From JABMMZ01 sp044377005 (GTDB lineage: Bacteria; Bacteroidota; Bacteroidia; NS11-12g; UBA955): DNA of 9,695 bases. Positions 1 through 7,172 of this stretch are shown here, piece after piece (the first letter of the stretch is position 1; every line of letters begins with the position of its first letter). The position numbers and the translations under genes were made by a program. The stretch spans positions 1-9,695 of the forward strand of contig JBILJV010000075.1 of assembly GCA_044377005.1 (NCBI GenBank), in the 5' to 3' direction. The notes below the pieces were generated by a model. That model had not been told where the DNA came from. It saw only the letters and a list, made by a program, of their open reading frames with translations, and ran no database searches.

Positions 1-81
1 TCGCAAACTTTCTTACTTGTTAATTTTCTATTTAATTAAATTCCTTTTCATTTTGGTATACGTTGTGTTCGGCAAATATTG

Positions 82-216
82 GCTATAACGTTTTGCAGCT
101 ACCCGAAGGGCGGGCCTTTTACCACAAAAATTGATTTGAAAAACTAAAGTTTGATTAACCACAAAACTGTCTTTGGAACACGAAACCCCGCCTTTTGGGT
201 AGGTGCTGTTATAGGC
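82..216 (+). repeat. attC-like imperfect inverted repeat A, 3' of the HEAT-like gene
   Basis: This is the second-best copy of the inter-gene hairpin. The outer boxes 83-89 (CTATAAC) and 208-214 (GTTATAG) pair over 7 bp. A 5-nt spacer (90-94, GTTTT) faces a single T (207). The inner stem 95-114 pairs with 187-206 over 20 positions, with one G/G mismatch (98/203) and two wobbles (G105-T196, G108-T193). The interior (about 115-186) is unpaired and AT-rich. The repeat begins 12 nt beyond the stop codon of the gene ending at 228. Outer box, spacer, inner stem and variable loop follow the order R-spacer-L-loop-L-spacer-R of integron attC sites. The boxes match only the invariant AAC/GTT and not the full RYYYAAC/GTTRRRY, and the 5-versus-1 spacer is not canonical, so attC identity is an inference. 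Confidence 0.7.
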
Positions 217-227
217 TGGCGTTCTTG

Positions 228-920
228 TCATTCGTTTAAGTTTTTAAGTTTTTCTACTAATTCACTCTTAAATTCTTTGTCGTTTCGTTTACTTAAAAAG
301 TAATCTCTGTCGAACTTTTGGTTTTGTTCATATTGTCCTGCCAAGATATAATTTAGCTTCGATACTGTCATTGATTTTACAAGTCCGCTTTTGTCCGTTA
401 AATAGTCAAACAACATTTCTATACTTTCTTCATTTTTCAAGTCCGTTACTTGGTCAAAATGTGCTTCTCGCATTGTGTCGGAAGTGTGGTCTTTTAATTG
501 TCGTAAAAGTTTTGGATACAAGTCATCACCGTTCAGTTTCCAAATCGCTTGTCCAATTGTCAATAGCCAACTGAGGTCAGTATTATTTTGAAATTGGTCA
601 TATAAGAGTGGTAATGCTTCTTTGTCTTGTAATAGTCCGGAAGCTCGAAACAAAATTGCCTGTCGTAATTTTAAATTTTGTCGAATTAATCGCTTTGCAA
701 TTTCCTTTTCTTCTAATGTCATTGAGTTAAAGAAATAGGTGTCAACTTCTTGTCTTGCAAGTCCACGCTGGTCAATGAAATGATTCTTATAAAAGTCTTT
801 GAATACTGTTGAGAAGGAATTTGAATTTGGGTCAATGTCAATAAAGTATTCGGTTGATTTCTGCTTCGTCAGTTCAACTTTCTCTGTCTTGTTACCAAAT
901 ATATTTTTAAAAAATCCCAT
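228..920 (-). CDS. Hypothetical HEAT-like helical repeat protein (230 aa)
   Basis: I do not recognise a named family. The 230-aa product is soluble: no signal peptide or membrane segment, although the first 11 residues (MGFFKNIFGNK) could form a short amphipathic helix. Residues about 72-190 fall into repeated helical pairs of HEAT or Armadillo character (for example RQAILFRASGLLQDKEALP from residue 86), which usually serve as protein-binding scaffolds. The C-terminus is charged. The ATG is preceded by CATTAAGAA, an A-rich context typical of Bacteroidota, and the stop is TGA, which shows that TGA terminates in this genome. The gene lies between a copy of the 350-bp leader unit upstream and an attC-like repeat 12 nt downstream, so it looks like a complete single-gene cassette. 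It may be a partner or inhibitor in a conflict system, but nothing in the sequence proves it. Confidence 0.75.
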   Translation of the reverse strand: MGFFKNIFGNKTEKVELTKQKSTEYFIDIDPNSNSFSTVFKDFYKNHFIDQRGLARQEVDTYFFNSMTLEEKEIAKRLIRQNLKLRQAILFRASGLLQDKEALPLLYDQFQNNTDLSWLLTIGQAIWKLNGDDLYPKLLRQLKDHTSDTMREAHFDQVTDLKNEESIEMLFDYLTDKSGLVKSMTVSKLNYILAGQYEQNQKFDRDYFLSKRNDKEFKSELVEKLKNLNE

Positions 921-964
921 TTCTTAATGTCTGTATGTTGTCGGTTGTGTCGTCCGCTACGCTT

Positions 965-1031
965 GCCTATAACTCGCTTATAGGCCTTACAACGTCAGAC
1001 CTATACAACAAGCACTATGTATATAAGCCTG
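965..1031 (-). promoter_or_regulatory. Candidate structured 5' leader with alternative hairpins, copy I
   Basis: Read on the minus strand, four segments occur in order: 1 (1031-1022, CAGGCTTATA), 2 (1005-996, TATAGGTCTG), 3 (988-978, AAGGCCTATAA) and 4 (972-965, TTATAGGC). Segment 2 can pair with 1 (10 of 10 positions, two wobbles) or with 3 (9 of 10). Segment 3 can instead pair with 4 (8 bp perfect, loop of 5). The 1:2 plus 3:4 fold therefore excludes the 2:3 fold, as in attenuators. Segment 1 differs from the copy at 8147-8155 at two places, yet both changes keep pairing as wobbles. No U-run follows segment 4, so a classical intrinsic terminator is not supported. The ATG lies 45 nt further on. 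Function is inferred. Confidence 0.45.
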
Positions 1032-1336
1032 AAAATTGTCAGTTTTTAATTAAGTTATTCTGCAAATATGTATTTTTATTTTCAAACATCATAGTACAAA
1101 TGTCATACAAACGAGTATAAGCATTTATAAACGGCTATGCTCAATAAATACGTGAAAATAATTCCTTTTTTTAGAGTTTTAAAACCAATTAATACCCTCT
1201 AAAATGACAGAAGGGGTGTAAGATTAAAATGGGTTCTAATCGGTACCTCGTTTCACAATTGAGGTACACTAACAATGCTAATTTGCATAGCATCAAATTT
1301 TTTTAGAATGGTGTTATTACTTGGGGTCAGGTAATG
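965..1336 (-). repeat. Non-coding leader/promoter unit, copy I (most diverged)
   Basis: This unit of about 370 bp fills the gap between attC-like repeat B and the gene starting at 920, and recurs at 7173-7526 and 8091-8443. It has no credible gene. Strongly conserved segments include the gene-proximal hairpins (965-1031), TGCAAATATG near 1060, CATAGTACAAATGTCA near 1090 and the stretch around 1118-1163. The middle part (about 1163-1240) has diverged. Inside it GTACCTC (1243-1249) pairs perfectly with GAGGTAC (1261-1267), and ATGCTA with TAGCAT near 1275-1293. Homology with the other copies runs up to the left arm of the attC-like repeat. Its position upstream of three unrelated genes suggests that it supplies a promoter and 5' leader. 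Confidence 0.7.
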
Positions 1337-1443
1337 GTTTGCAAATTTGGCGAAGTGGGGGATTTCGGTGACGAAAAATTTATTAAATCACAAAGTTTGA
1401 ATTTTGCAATTTACTTTCACTTTTGCGATAGGACTGTTATGGC
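1331..1443 (+). repeat. attC-like imperfect inverted repeat B (diverged), 3' of the exonuclease gene
   Basis: This is a degraded copy. The left box is GTAATGG (1331-1337) and the right box GTTATGG (1436-1442). The inner stem is still visible: 1355-1361 (GTGGGGG) pairs with 1414-1420 (CTTTCAC) using three consecutive G-T wobbles, and it extends outward through A1354, A1353 and a G1352-T1423 wobble. GATTTCG just inside the left arm (1361-1367) also occurs in the copies at 7551 and 8468. The stem next to the boxes no longer pairs well. It lies 34 nt beyond the stop of the gene ending at 1477, the same relative place as the other copies. Confidence 0.5.
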
Positions 1444-1476
1444 AAGGGCTTTATTCTCTGTCGTCCGTTTTCGTCA

Positions 1477-2388
1477 TTATAAATTCTTTAGAAAGTCTTC
1501 TTCGGACAAAATTTCAAGTGTTGAACCTTTCTCAATTAATTTCATTGCTTTCTCTTGTTTACTGCTCATTCCGTCATCTCCAACTACGCGATAGTCTTGT
1601 TGTCCAACTACTAAAAAGTCCGTGTCTTTTGTTACACCGTTGCCAATAATTCCGCCAATGTCAGCAATTGTTTGTTGAGCTTCAGATCTAACCATCGAAG
1701 ATAATGCACCAGTAAAAACAACTGTTCTGCTGTAAAAAATACTGTCTGAATTATGTTTGGTAGGGTCGCCAAAAATTTTTGTTAGGTCAGTTGCTTTTCG
1801 TATTCTTTTAGTTTCCGATGGTCTGTAACCACCTTCATAAAGCTGCCCAACTGTTGTTTTTAATTTTTCGGGAAAGTCGTCAAGCGAAAAAACACCTGCA
1901 ATTTCAAATGCTTTTAAAGTCAGTTCTGCGGTCGCTTTACTGTCTGCACCCGCTCTGTGGTGTTTGAGATCAATGTTATTGACTTTACAAAGTGTTTTTA
2001 GGTCGTATGCTGGAAGACCTTGCCATACTTTTTTAGAAAAAATATAACTGCAAGAATAGTTCAATGTCGGAAATGGAAGTTTATATGCTTCAAGTGTCTT
2101 ACGTAAAACACTTATGTCAAAACCTGCATTGTGAGCAATTAAAAATTTGTTTTCTAAAAGTGGTTTTATTTCTGTCCACAGTTCATTAAATTCAGGTTTG
2201 TCAGCAACGTATTCGGGTCTAATACCGTGAATTAGAATATTGAAATAGTCAAACTCCTCATAAAGGGGTTTGATTAACCAAGATTTTGTTTCTACAATTT
2301 GTCCGCCTTGAACGAAGGTCAAACCTATTTCGCAAGGGCTGTCACGTTGTGAAGTTGCTGTTTCAAAGTCTAATGTTATAAAGTCCAT
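1477..2388 (-). CDS. DEDDh 3'-5' exonuclease with C-terminal BRCT domain
   Basis: The 303-aa protein has an N-terminal DnaQ/RNase T-type exonuclease (about residues 1-165) and a C-terminal BRCT domain (about 218-303). The metal-binding residues can be read: D7 and E9 in LDFET, D91 in HNAGFD, H144 and D149 in HHRAGAD, which gives the DEDDh set of the polymerase III epsilon proofreading family. The BRCT part (RTVVFTGALSS, then IADIGGIIGNGVTKDTDFLV) resembles that of NAD-dependent DNA ligase, which binds DNA or partner proteins. The family would remove nucleotides from DNA or RNA 3' ends; here it is more likely an accessory repair or conflict nuclease than the replicative subunit, given its neighbours. 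The ATG at 2388 has an A-rich upstream stretch (CAAAAACAAA). The stop is TAA. All catalytic residues are present, so the enzyme is predicted to be active. Confidence 0.9.
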   Translation of the reverse strand: MDFITLDFETATSQRDSPCEIGLTFVQGGQIVETKSWLIKPLYEEFDYFNILIHGIRPEYVADKPEFNELWTEIKPLLENKFLIAHNAGFDISVLRKTLEAYKLPFPTLNYSCSYIFSKKVWQGLPAYDLKTLCKVNNIDLKHHRAGADSKATAELTLKAFEIAGVFSLDDFPEKLKTTVGQLYEGGYRPSETKRIRKATDLTKIFGDPTKHNSDSIFYSRTVVFTGALSSMVRSEAQQTIADIGGIIGNGVTKDTDFLVVGQQDYRVVGDDGMSSKQEKAMKLIEKGSTLEILSEEDFLKNL

Positions 2389-2430
2389 TTTGTTTTTGTT
2401 TAATATTTATATTGTAGTTTTTTAAGCTGA

Positions 2431-2576
2431 GGTATAACGTTTCTATGCTATGCGAAGTGGGGTATTTTGGAAAACTAAATTGTCAACCAATATGAATTAA
2501 CACTAGTAGAACAAACCTTCAATTAACCAATTTAATCACCATTGTGCCAAAAGTGTGTTAGTTTTAAAATTGCTGT
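2431..2576 (+). repeat. attC-like imperfect inverted repeat C (partial pairing), 3' of the PD-(D/E)xK gene
   Basis: The left arm is well kept: TATAAC (2433-2438), spacer GTTTC, then GCTATGCGAAGTGG. The right arm is weak, but CCATTGTGC (2539-2547) pairs with GCGAAGTGG (2452-2460) at 8 of 9 positions, with wobbles G2454-T2545 and G2457-T2542. TGCTGTT at 2571-2577 matches the right outer box of the better copies but lacks the final TATA. The gap to the upstream gene's stop (2614) is about 40 nt, and the next ATG (2388) follows 45 nt after the left box. The leading GAGGTATAAC resembles the distal end of the 350-bp unit (GAGGTATACTAAC). Confidence 0.5.
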
Positions 2577-2613
2577 TCTTCAGAAGATATGTCGTGTCAA
2601 GTTGTTGTATTTT

Positions 2614-3885
2614 CTACCCTAATACTTCTCTAATTGTGTCCTCTTTTGTGTAAATAGTTTCATTAATTGGAATTTTTAAGTCTACTAATAATTTTGCTTG
2701 TCGCGTTGATTTAATGTCCAAAGCGTAAACTCCACCTGATTTGTTTTTTTTCCCCTTTAGCAAATTAATCGCCCAATTTTGTGGCTTTTCCTTGTCGTGA
2801 ACTGTGTCGTTTATTGTCGGCCCTAGATATTTAATATAATTTACTAATTCTCTTTTGGCAGACATCCATATTCGCTCCTCTAGTAATAAAATTGTTTCCA
2901 CAGGTGTGTCGTAATACTTACTTATAACGCAAAGATTTAAAATGTCGTTGGTAATGTTTTTTTTGTGAAGTTGAAATATTTGGCTGTAGAGTGAAAATGT
3001 TTTTGCTCCGTCAATGCAATTAATTTCAAAAATCAACTCGTAGTAACCGGGTTCACATTTCTGTGAAAGTTTAAACTCGATACATTCTGTCGAATTGCTT
3101 TTAACTTCAAATAAATTTCCTTCGTTAAGTTGAACTTCTCCTTCAGCGTATTGCTTTGGGATAAATTTCAATTTTAAATGTTCGATGTTTCCCTTTTGTT
3201 TGAACTGTCTAAGCACTCTTTTTCTTCCAATACTTTCAAAACGTAAAGTTTTAACTTTTATTTCTTGAATAATGAAAGTCCTGTTTGTCTTGTTTGTAAT
3301 ACTCGCATTAAGTCGGAAGTCAATTTCGGAATATGCTTTAACTAATTCATTGTCAAGTTTGAAATAGTCATAAGAAAACGGAAGCCCTCTTGCGTAAACT
3401 ACGTTAAACAATAACTCGTTAGCTTTAAAAATTATTGGCTTTGCATTGTCAAAATTTGAATTGTCGTTTTTATTTATTCCTAATCGTTCTATAGCTCTTG
3501 GACTTTCACTAATTAGTTTCATCAAAAACTCTCCACACCAAATTTCAATTGAAAAAGAGAAAAGTCGTTGCTCAAGTAAACGATGCAAGTCGTTACTGAT
3601 GCCATTTAAGGAAACAATTATAAAACGATTAACTGCAACGCTGTCTATGTGCCAAACAAGTTTTGGTGCAATATCATTGATTCTCACGTCTTCATTTAAG
3701 TTTTTGCACTCTGCTTTCCAGCATTCGTTGTCCTTGTAAGCAATTACATCATAACCGTATTGACTACCACTTTTTTGTCGTCTTATGTTAGAAAAGTTTA
3801 AATCTTTAAAAATGTCCTCAACTATAAGTTCAAGTAATTTTCCCTTGTTGCTCGCTTTAGTCAAAATTGATAATATTTCTTTCAT
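2614..3885 (-). CDS. Restriction endonuclease-like (PD-(D/E)xK) protein with unknown C-terminal region
   Basis: The 423-aa protein starts with an Mrr-like PD-(D/E)xK nuclease fold (about residues 10-130). The active-site pattern is E19/E23 in helix 1 (KGKLLELIVEDIF), D46 in GYDVI, then E59 and K61 in AECK, with QKSGSQYGYD preceding D46 as in type IV and single-chain restriction endonucleases. Residues about 150-300 look beta-rich with no recognised motif, and about 300-423 look mixed alpha/beta, ending in LLVDLKIPINETIYTKEDTI. These may hold target recognition or an effector role. No methyltransferase, helicase or specificity subunit is nearby, so a modification-dependent or stand-alone nuclease is more likely than a classical R-M enzyme. 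The start at 3885 follows TTTAAAAAGA, the stop is TAG. Substrate cannot be told from sequence. Confidence 0.8.
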   Translation of the reverse strand: MKEILSILTKASNKGKLLELIVEDIFKDLNFSNIRRQKSGSQYGYDVIAYKDNECWKAECKNLNEDVRINDIAPKLVWHIDSVAVNRFIIVSLNGISNDLHRLLEQRLFSFSIEIWCGEFLMKLISESPRAIERLGINKNDNSNFDNAKPIIFKANELLFNVVYARGLPFSYDYFKLDNELVKAYSEIDFRLNASITNKTNRTFIIQEIKVKTLRFESIGRKRVLRQFKQKGNIEHLKLKFIPKQYAEGEVQLNEGNLFEVKSNSTECIEFKLSQKCEPGYYELIFEINCIDGAKTFSLYSQIFQLHKKNITNDILNLCVISKYYDTPVETILLLEERIWMSAKRELVNYIKYLGPTINDTVHDKEKPQNWAINLLKGKKNKSGGVYALDIKSTRQAKLLVDLKIPINETIYTKEDTIREVLG

Positions 3886-3981
3886 TCTTTTTAAAGTCTG
3901 TTTATGTGCCCCTCAAGCTTTCCGCTAATATTTAATGCGTTAATTGAAAGTTATTTACTACAAAAGTTGTTGAGTACCATA

Positions 3982-4014
3982 GAACCCGCTTTTTTGCCAA
4001 ACTCATTTTATGCC
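3982..4014 (+). repeat. Remnant right arm of an attC-like repeat (D), 3' of the TIR gene
   Basis: ACCCGCTTTTTTGCC followed by AAACTCATTTTATGCC aligns with the right arm of the copy at 8540-8569 (ACCGCCAATTTC, then AAACCCACTGTTATGCC), with TTTTATGCC in place of GTTATGCC. I could not find a matching left arm in 3886-3960. It sits 7 nt beyond the stop of the TIR gene (4022), the expected place. The rest of the 136-base gap (3886-4021) holds nothing I can name. I read this as a decayed or half copy, based on alignment by eye only. Confidence 0.35.
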
Positions 4015-4021
4015 TTAGTGC

Positions 4022-4426
4022 CTATTTACCATATGATCTTATCGCGTCAACTATACTTTCTGTATTCCATCTTACATTAACAATTGAGCGACTGGAAACT
4101 TCTGTAGAAATTCTCTCTTGACCTCTCGGAATAATTCCTACAATCGGTATTTTATTTGCTTTTGCAGTTTCTAATTCCCAAATCATCCAGTCGCTATGAG
4201 TAGCATAAACTGCTGCTAATGCTAAAATAATGTCAGACTTTAAAATTCTATCTTTCAAAACTGATTTTACATAAGGTGCATTTAAAGAATTTATTGGTGT
4301 CTTTTTTGTCGCTTCCAAAAAAGTCACATTGAAATAACCTCTTGCATTTAGTAGTTTTTGAAGAGCTTCCAAGTCCTGTGTGTATGACCATGAATGACTT
4401 ATGAAAATTTTATAATCTTTTGCCAT
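4022..4426 (-). CDS. TIR-like domain protein of the Thoeris ThsB / DUF1863 type (134 aa)
   Basis: The whole 134-aa protein is one TIR-like domain. It opens with strand A and the box-1 motif YKIFISHSWSY (residues 5-15). DIILALAAVYATHSDW (65-80) leads into the catalytic helix, where W80-x-x-x-E84 supplies the conserved glutamate of NAD-cleaving TIRs. Strand D follows (IPIVGIIPRGQE), then a closing VRWNTESIVDAIR typical of ThsB-like proteins. In Thoeris defence, ThsB-type TIRs sense phage infection and turn NAD into a cyclic ADP-ribose-type signal for an effector. Only 8 nt separate it from the stop of the upstream NDT-like/helical-repeat gene, so the two are very probably co-transcribed and act together. 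No ThsA (SIR2-SLOG) gene is in view. The ATG is preceded by CGAAAAAC, the stop is TAG. NADase activity is inferred from the motif. Confidence 0.87.
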   Translation of the reverse strand: MAKDYKIFISHSWSYTQDLEALQKLLNARGYFNVTFLEATKKTPINSLNAPYVKSVLKDRILKSDIILALAAVYATHSDWMIWELETAKANKIPIVGIIPRGQERISTEVSSRSIVNVRWNTESIVDAIRSYGK

Positions 4427-4434
4427 GTTTTTCG

Positions 4435-5673
4435 TTATTTTATGTTTTTAATTGAATTTAAATGTTCCAGTGATTCTTCATAGGTTTTTATTTCCCAGTC
4501 TAAAGGGCTTAACTCATAGAATTTTAATGAGAAATTTTTATGTTTCTCCATTTCGTCTACCGCAAAATAGCAATGTGATAAAGTTGCATAAATCCATTTT
4601 ATATCACTTCTTATTGCGAAATCCTCATCTTCTTCAAGTTTTTTAACAATTTCAATGATTTCTTTGCGAACTTTCTTTGCAGAAAATTTTAAATAAATTT
4701 GTTCGTCACTGTCAGTTGTTATCTCAGATTTCAAGTCAAGACATAAAGCATAATTTTCCCCTGTGTAATAGTCTTGGTTAATTGTAAAACCTCTTTTGTA
4801 GTATTCAATTGCTCTGTCAAGATACTCAACAGTGTCTTTATTATTTTGCCATAGTCGTTTGTAGATAGCACCTGTAATTCCTAATGTTTCAGGGTCAGTA
4901 GTATTTCTGTCTTCGGGTTCTAATTGGCTGATAATTTTTAGTGCATCTGTTAGTGCAATATTTGGATTTACATTTTTGTCTTTATAGGTGCAAAAAGCAA
5001 GTTGCTGAATAAAATAAGTATCGTTTTCGATTTTTTCGCTTGTTTTTCTCCAAAGCTTGGCTGCTTCAGAGAAGTTACCATCTGCCATTTCGATTTTGGC
5101 TTTTTCAACTAACGCAAATATGCTTTTCTCTTTATCAGCTAAGTCCTTAATAATTTGGATGTACTCCTCTGGCGGTAGTTTATAAGGTTCAACACCTCTA
5201 ATATGATGAAACAAAGGACTATCAGTTTCTTTTGTTCTATCTACATCAAGTATTAAGATGGTAAGGGCATTAATGCATCTTTCAACTTCTTTTGCACCAA
5301 TGTCTTCTCCCATATGAGAATAGGTAAATGTTTTATTGTGGTTGATATCGAAAGGAATTGTCCCATCTTTTTCTTTCATTACTATTGTTGAAAAAGGTTT
5401 GGCAGCATGTCTAATTCCAAGTTCATAAATAGCATTCGGATTGAATGTTGTTATGTCTGCAATAACCAAGTCAGCATGTATTAGGAGTGCATACATACTT
5501 TTGTCAATAATGCCTGATTCTAAAATTTCGTCACCTCTTAAACACTTAAAACCTGCCTTCTCAACTGAGGGTTTAATAATGGTGTTATATGTTACATCAA
5601 GGTCAAATGTTTTTCCTAAAGTTGGGTCGGTCTTTTTACCATAACCCATAATTACAAAGCAAATTCTTTCCAT
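4435..5673 (-). CDS. Nucleoside 2-deoxyribosyltransferase-like domain fused to helical (TPR-S/TRAFs-binding-like) repeats
   Basis: This 412-aa protein has two parts. Residues about 1-145 form a Rossmann-like domain of the deoxyribosyltransferase/deoxyribohydrolase type: CFVIMGYGKKTDP (5-17), GDEILESGIIDKSMY (47-61), then DLVIADITTFNPNAIYELG (68-86) with D73, N78-P79-N80 and E84 in the place of the nucleophilic glutamate. Such domains bind or cleave the N-glycosidic bond of nucleosides or nucleotides and share fold logic with TIR and SLOG domains in conflict systems. Residues about 175-400 are helical repeats like the TPR-S or MAP3K TRAFs-binding region (for example GNFSEAAKLWRKTSEKI from residue 199), thought to act as sensor or scaffold. 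It is the first gene of a two-gene operon with the TIR protein, suggesting a signal-making and signal-reading pair. The ATG at 5673 follows AAATAAGAA; the stop is TAA. Confidence 0.82.
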   Translation of the reverse strand: MERICFVIMGYGKKTDPTLGKTFDLDVTYNTIIKPSVEKAGFKCLRGDEILESGIIDKSMYALLIHADLVIADITTFNPNAIYELGIRHAAKPFSTIVMKEKDGTIPFDINHNKTFTYSHMGEDIGAKEVERCINALTILILDVDRTKETDSPLFHHIRGVEPYKLPPEEYIQIIKDLADKEKSIFALVEKAKIEMADGNFSEAAKLWRKTSEKIENDTYFIQQLAFCTYKDKNVNPNIALTDALKIISQLEPEDRNTTDPETLGITGAIYKRLWQNNKDTVEYLDRAIEYYKRGFTINQDYYTGENYALCLDLKSEITTDSDEQIYLKFSAKKVRKEIIEIVKKLEEDEDFAIRSDIKWIYATLSHCYFAVDEMEKHKNFSLKFYELSPLDWEIKTYEESLEHLNSIKNIK

Positions 5674-5694
5674 TTCTTATTTATATTTGGTTTT

Positions 5695-5702
5695 CAAATG
5701 TA
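5695..5702 (-). promoter_or_regulatory. Candidate Bacteroidota -7 promoter box for the NDT-like/TIR operon
   Basis: On the minus strand this reads TACATTTG, an exact match to the TAnnTTTG -7 consensus of Bacteroidota sigma-ABfr promoters. It would place the transcript start about 15 nt before the ATG at 5673. I found no clear TTTG box at the usual 19-21 nt further upstream, so the call rests on one element. Confidence 0.35.
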
Positions 5703-5717
5703 CTGTCATATCATGTG

Positions 5718-5852
5718 GCATAATATTTTGGAGCCTGCCTAGGTACCGAACTTCGTATCCTTTATGTTCTTTGTTTAAGATAAAATTTCTTGCGAAACAT
5801 AAACGTGAATTTATTACAAAATTCGCAGTATTACCAATCTGCTGTTAACAGA
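5718..5852 (+). repeat. Strongly degraded attC-like repeat (H), 3' of the coiled-coil membrane gene
   Basis: The left part (GCATAATATTTTGGAGCC, then TAGGTACCGAACTTCG) can be aligned with the left arm of better copies, and the right part (CGCAGTATTACCAATC, then TGCTGTTAAC) with the right arm ending in GCTGTTATA. Pairing between the arms is poor. The right end holds a perfect 10-bp palindrome, CTGTTAACAG (5842-5851). It lies 24 nt beyond the stop at 5876, the same relative place as the other copies, and this placement is the main reason for the call. Nothing else is seen in the 202-base gap apart from the promoter box near the gene at 5673. Confidence 0.3.
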
Positions 5853-5875
5853 TGCCTTTTTATGTCTCCTTCAGT

Positions 5876-7135
5876 TTAAAATTTTGTTTTTGGTATTTTA
5901 TCTAATATTTTATCTAATATTCCTGATATTAGTTTTACTTTAGATGGGTCTTCATCTTGTTCAATTTCAATTTTGTGTTGTTGCATTCCTTCAAAATATT
6001 TCATTATTTGATTCCATCTTATATTTTCTTTTTTCTGTGTTAGTTCTTTTTTGGATACTCTAATATTCGTGTATACTTCTCCAGTTTCTTCGTCTTCAAG
6101 ATCGTCTTCAGCTAAATTAATTCCATATTCATTAAGTGCTTGTGCCACGTTCCCGGAAATTGCATATATCGCAGACATATTCCTTTTGTCTTGGTTAATC
6201 TTTTCGTAAGTGGATAATAAACCTTTTAATAATCTATACATTCCAGTCAAAACCGCACTTAAACATAATGCCCATGGTAATTTAACAATTAGTAATCCAA
6301 AAGCATAATTTAATATTTGCCAGTTTGTTATATTAGTTCCTTGACTTTTTATAAAAATATCGTAGCTATCAAAAATAGTCAACAAATTTGGAATGCTAAA
6401 ACCTATTGCTATAATTGCCACAAAGAGAATACCAATAATTACCCAAGAATATAGGCTCATATTTTTATTAGTTTCTTCTAAAAAATCTCTAAATTGGTTG
6501 ATTAATTTAACTTTTCCAATAGCGTTTTTTTCAGCATCAATGATTTTTTTGTTAGAATCATGATTTGCAGTTTTGATTTTATTATTTAGTTCTTCTAAAA
6601 CTTTTTCAAATTTTGCCATTGATGATTTTTCTTTTTCTTGGTACGTTTGTTCTAAACTTGCAAGTTTATTTTTAAAGTTCTCTTCTTCCAGGACTTCTTT
6701 TTCTTTTTGCTTTAAAACTCTATTGTCTTCAATTGTTTCTTTATTTGATATTTCACTAGCCAATGAGTCCCTTTTTTCTATTAATTGTTCTATCTCTGCC
6801 TTTAAACTTAATAAGATTTGAGAAGCAATCGAACCTTCATTTCCATTTGTTTGTTCGCCAATTATTTCGTTAAGATTTGTATGTTTATTTTCTAAATCTT
6901 TTAATTCTTTTTTCTGTCTTTTAATTTGTTTTTCTAAATCTAAAAATTCAATAGGTTGCGAAAAATCTAATTTATCTAATTCACTTTTCAATAAATCATA
7001 ACTAGCTTGTCCATTTCCAAATTCGTCTATAATTAAATTTGGAATTGCATTATTTCCATAACTTATATTTGGTAATTGGTTTATAAGAGATTTAACTCCG
7101 TTTATAGTTTTTATAAATGATTCAGTTTCTTTCAT
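5876..7135 (-). CDS. Coiled-coil protein with two transmembrane segments, unknown function (419 aa)
   Basis: I do not recognise the family. From the ATG at 7135 the 419-aa protein has a long charged coiled coil (about residues 63-223, rich in K, E and L), a first membrane segment at about 229-249 (SWVIIGILFVAIIAIGF), a short loop of about 25 residues, a second segment at about 277-300 (AFGLLIVKLPWALCLSAVLT) and a tail of about 115 residues. Both long ends should face the same side, presumably the cytoplasm. The frame stays open to a GTG at 7216, but those 27 extra codons lie largely in the repeated leader unit, and the ATG has an A-rich upstream stretch (AGCAAAAAAATATT) and a repeat-to-ATG distance like the two sister genes. 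I therefore prefer 7135. Two-helix proteins with coiled-coil sensors occur among membrane-acting defence effectors, but this is only analogy. Confidence 0.75.
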   Translation of the reverse strand: MKETESFIKTINGVKSLINQLPNISYGNNAIPNLIIDEFGNGQASYDLLKSELDKLDFSQPIEFLDLEKQIKRQKKELKDLENKHTNLNEIIGEQTNGNEGSIASQILLSLKAEIEQLIEKRDSLASEISNKETIEDNRVLKQKEKEVLEEENFKNKLASLEQTYQEKEKSSMAKFEKVLEELNNKIKTANHDSNKKIIDAEKNAIGKVKLINQFRDFLEETNKNMSLYSWVIIGILFVAIIAIGFSIPNLLTIFDSYDIFIKSQGTNITNWQILNYAFGLLIVKLPWALCLSAVLTGMYRLLKGLLSTYEKINQDKRNMSAIYAISGNVAQALNEYGINLAEDDLEDEETGEVYTNIRVSKKELTQKKENIRWNQIMKYFEGMQQHKIEIEQDEDPSKVKLISGILDKILDKIPKTKF

Positions 7136-7172
7136 AATATTTTTTTGCTTTCTAAGTAGCTCAAAGGGATTA

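Noticed and set aside
82..216. The inverted repeats as Rho-independent terminators
   Set aside because: Arms are separated by about 70-100 bases, no U-run follows, and the wobble pairs would be mismatches in the mRNA of these genes.
28..231. Open frame of 67 codons on the minus strand across repeat A
   Set aside because: It consists almost wholly of the inverted repeat and overlaps the gene end at 228; its residues are explained by the palindromic boxes and arms, not by coding constraint.
935..1120. Plus-strand open frames at 935-1120 and 8086-8280 that share the peptide YNSLIGLTTSDLYNK
   Set aside because: The shared peptide comes from the hairpin end of the repeated non-coding unit. The two frames diverge soon after, copy II has no matching frame, and they oppose all real genes.
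3446..3739. Other plus-strand open frames (for example 371-574, 1334-1649, 3446-3739, 4452-4646, 5441-5644, 6573-6821)
   Set aside because: They lie antisense to well-supported genes or in repeat arms, have no recognisable domains and have compositions expected from reverse-strand reading.
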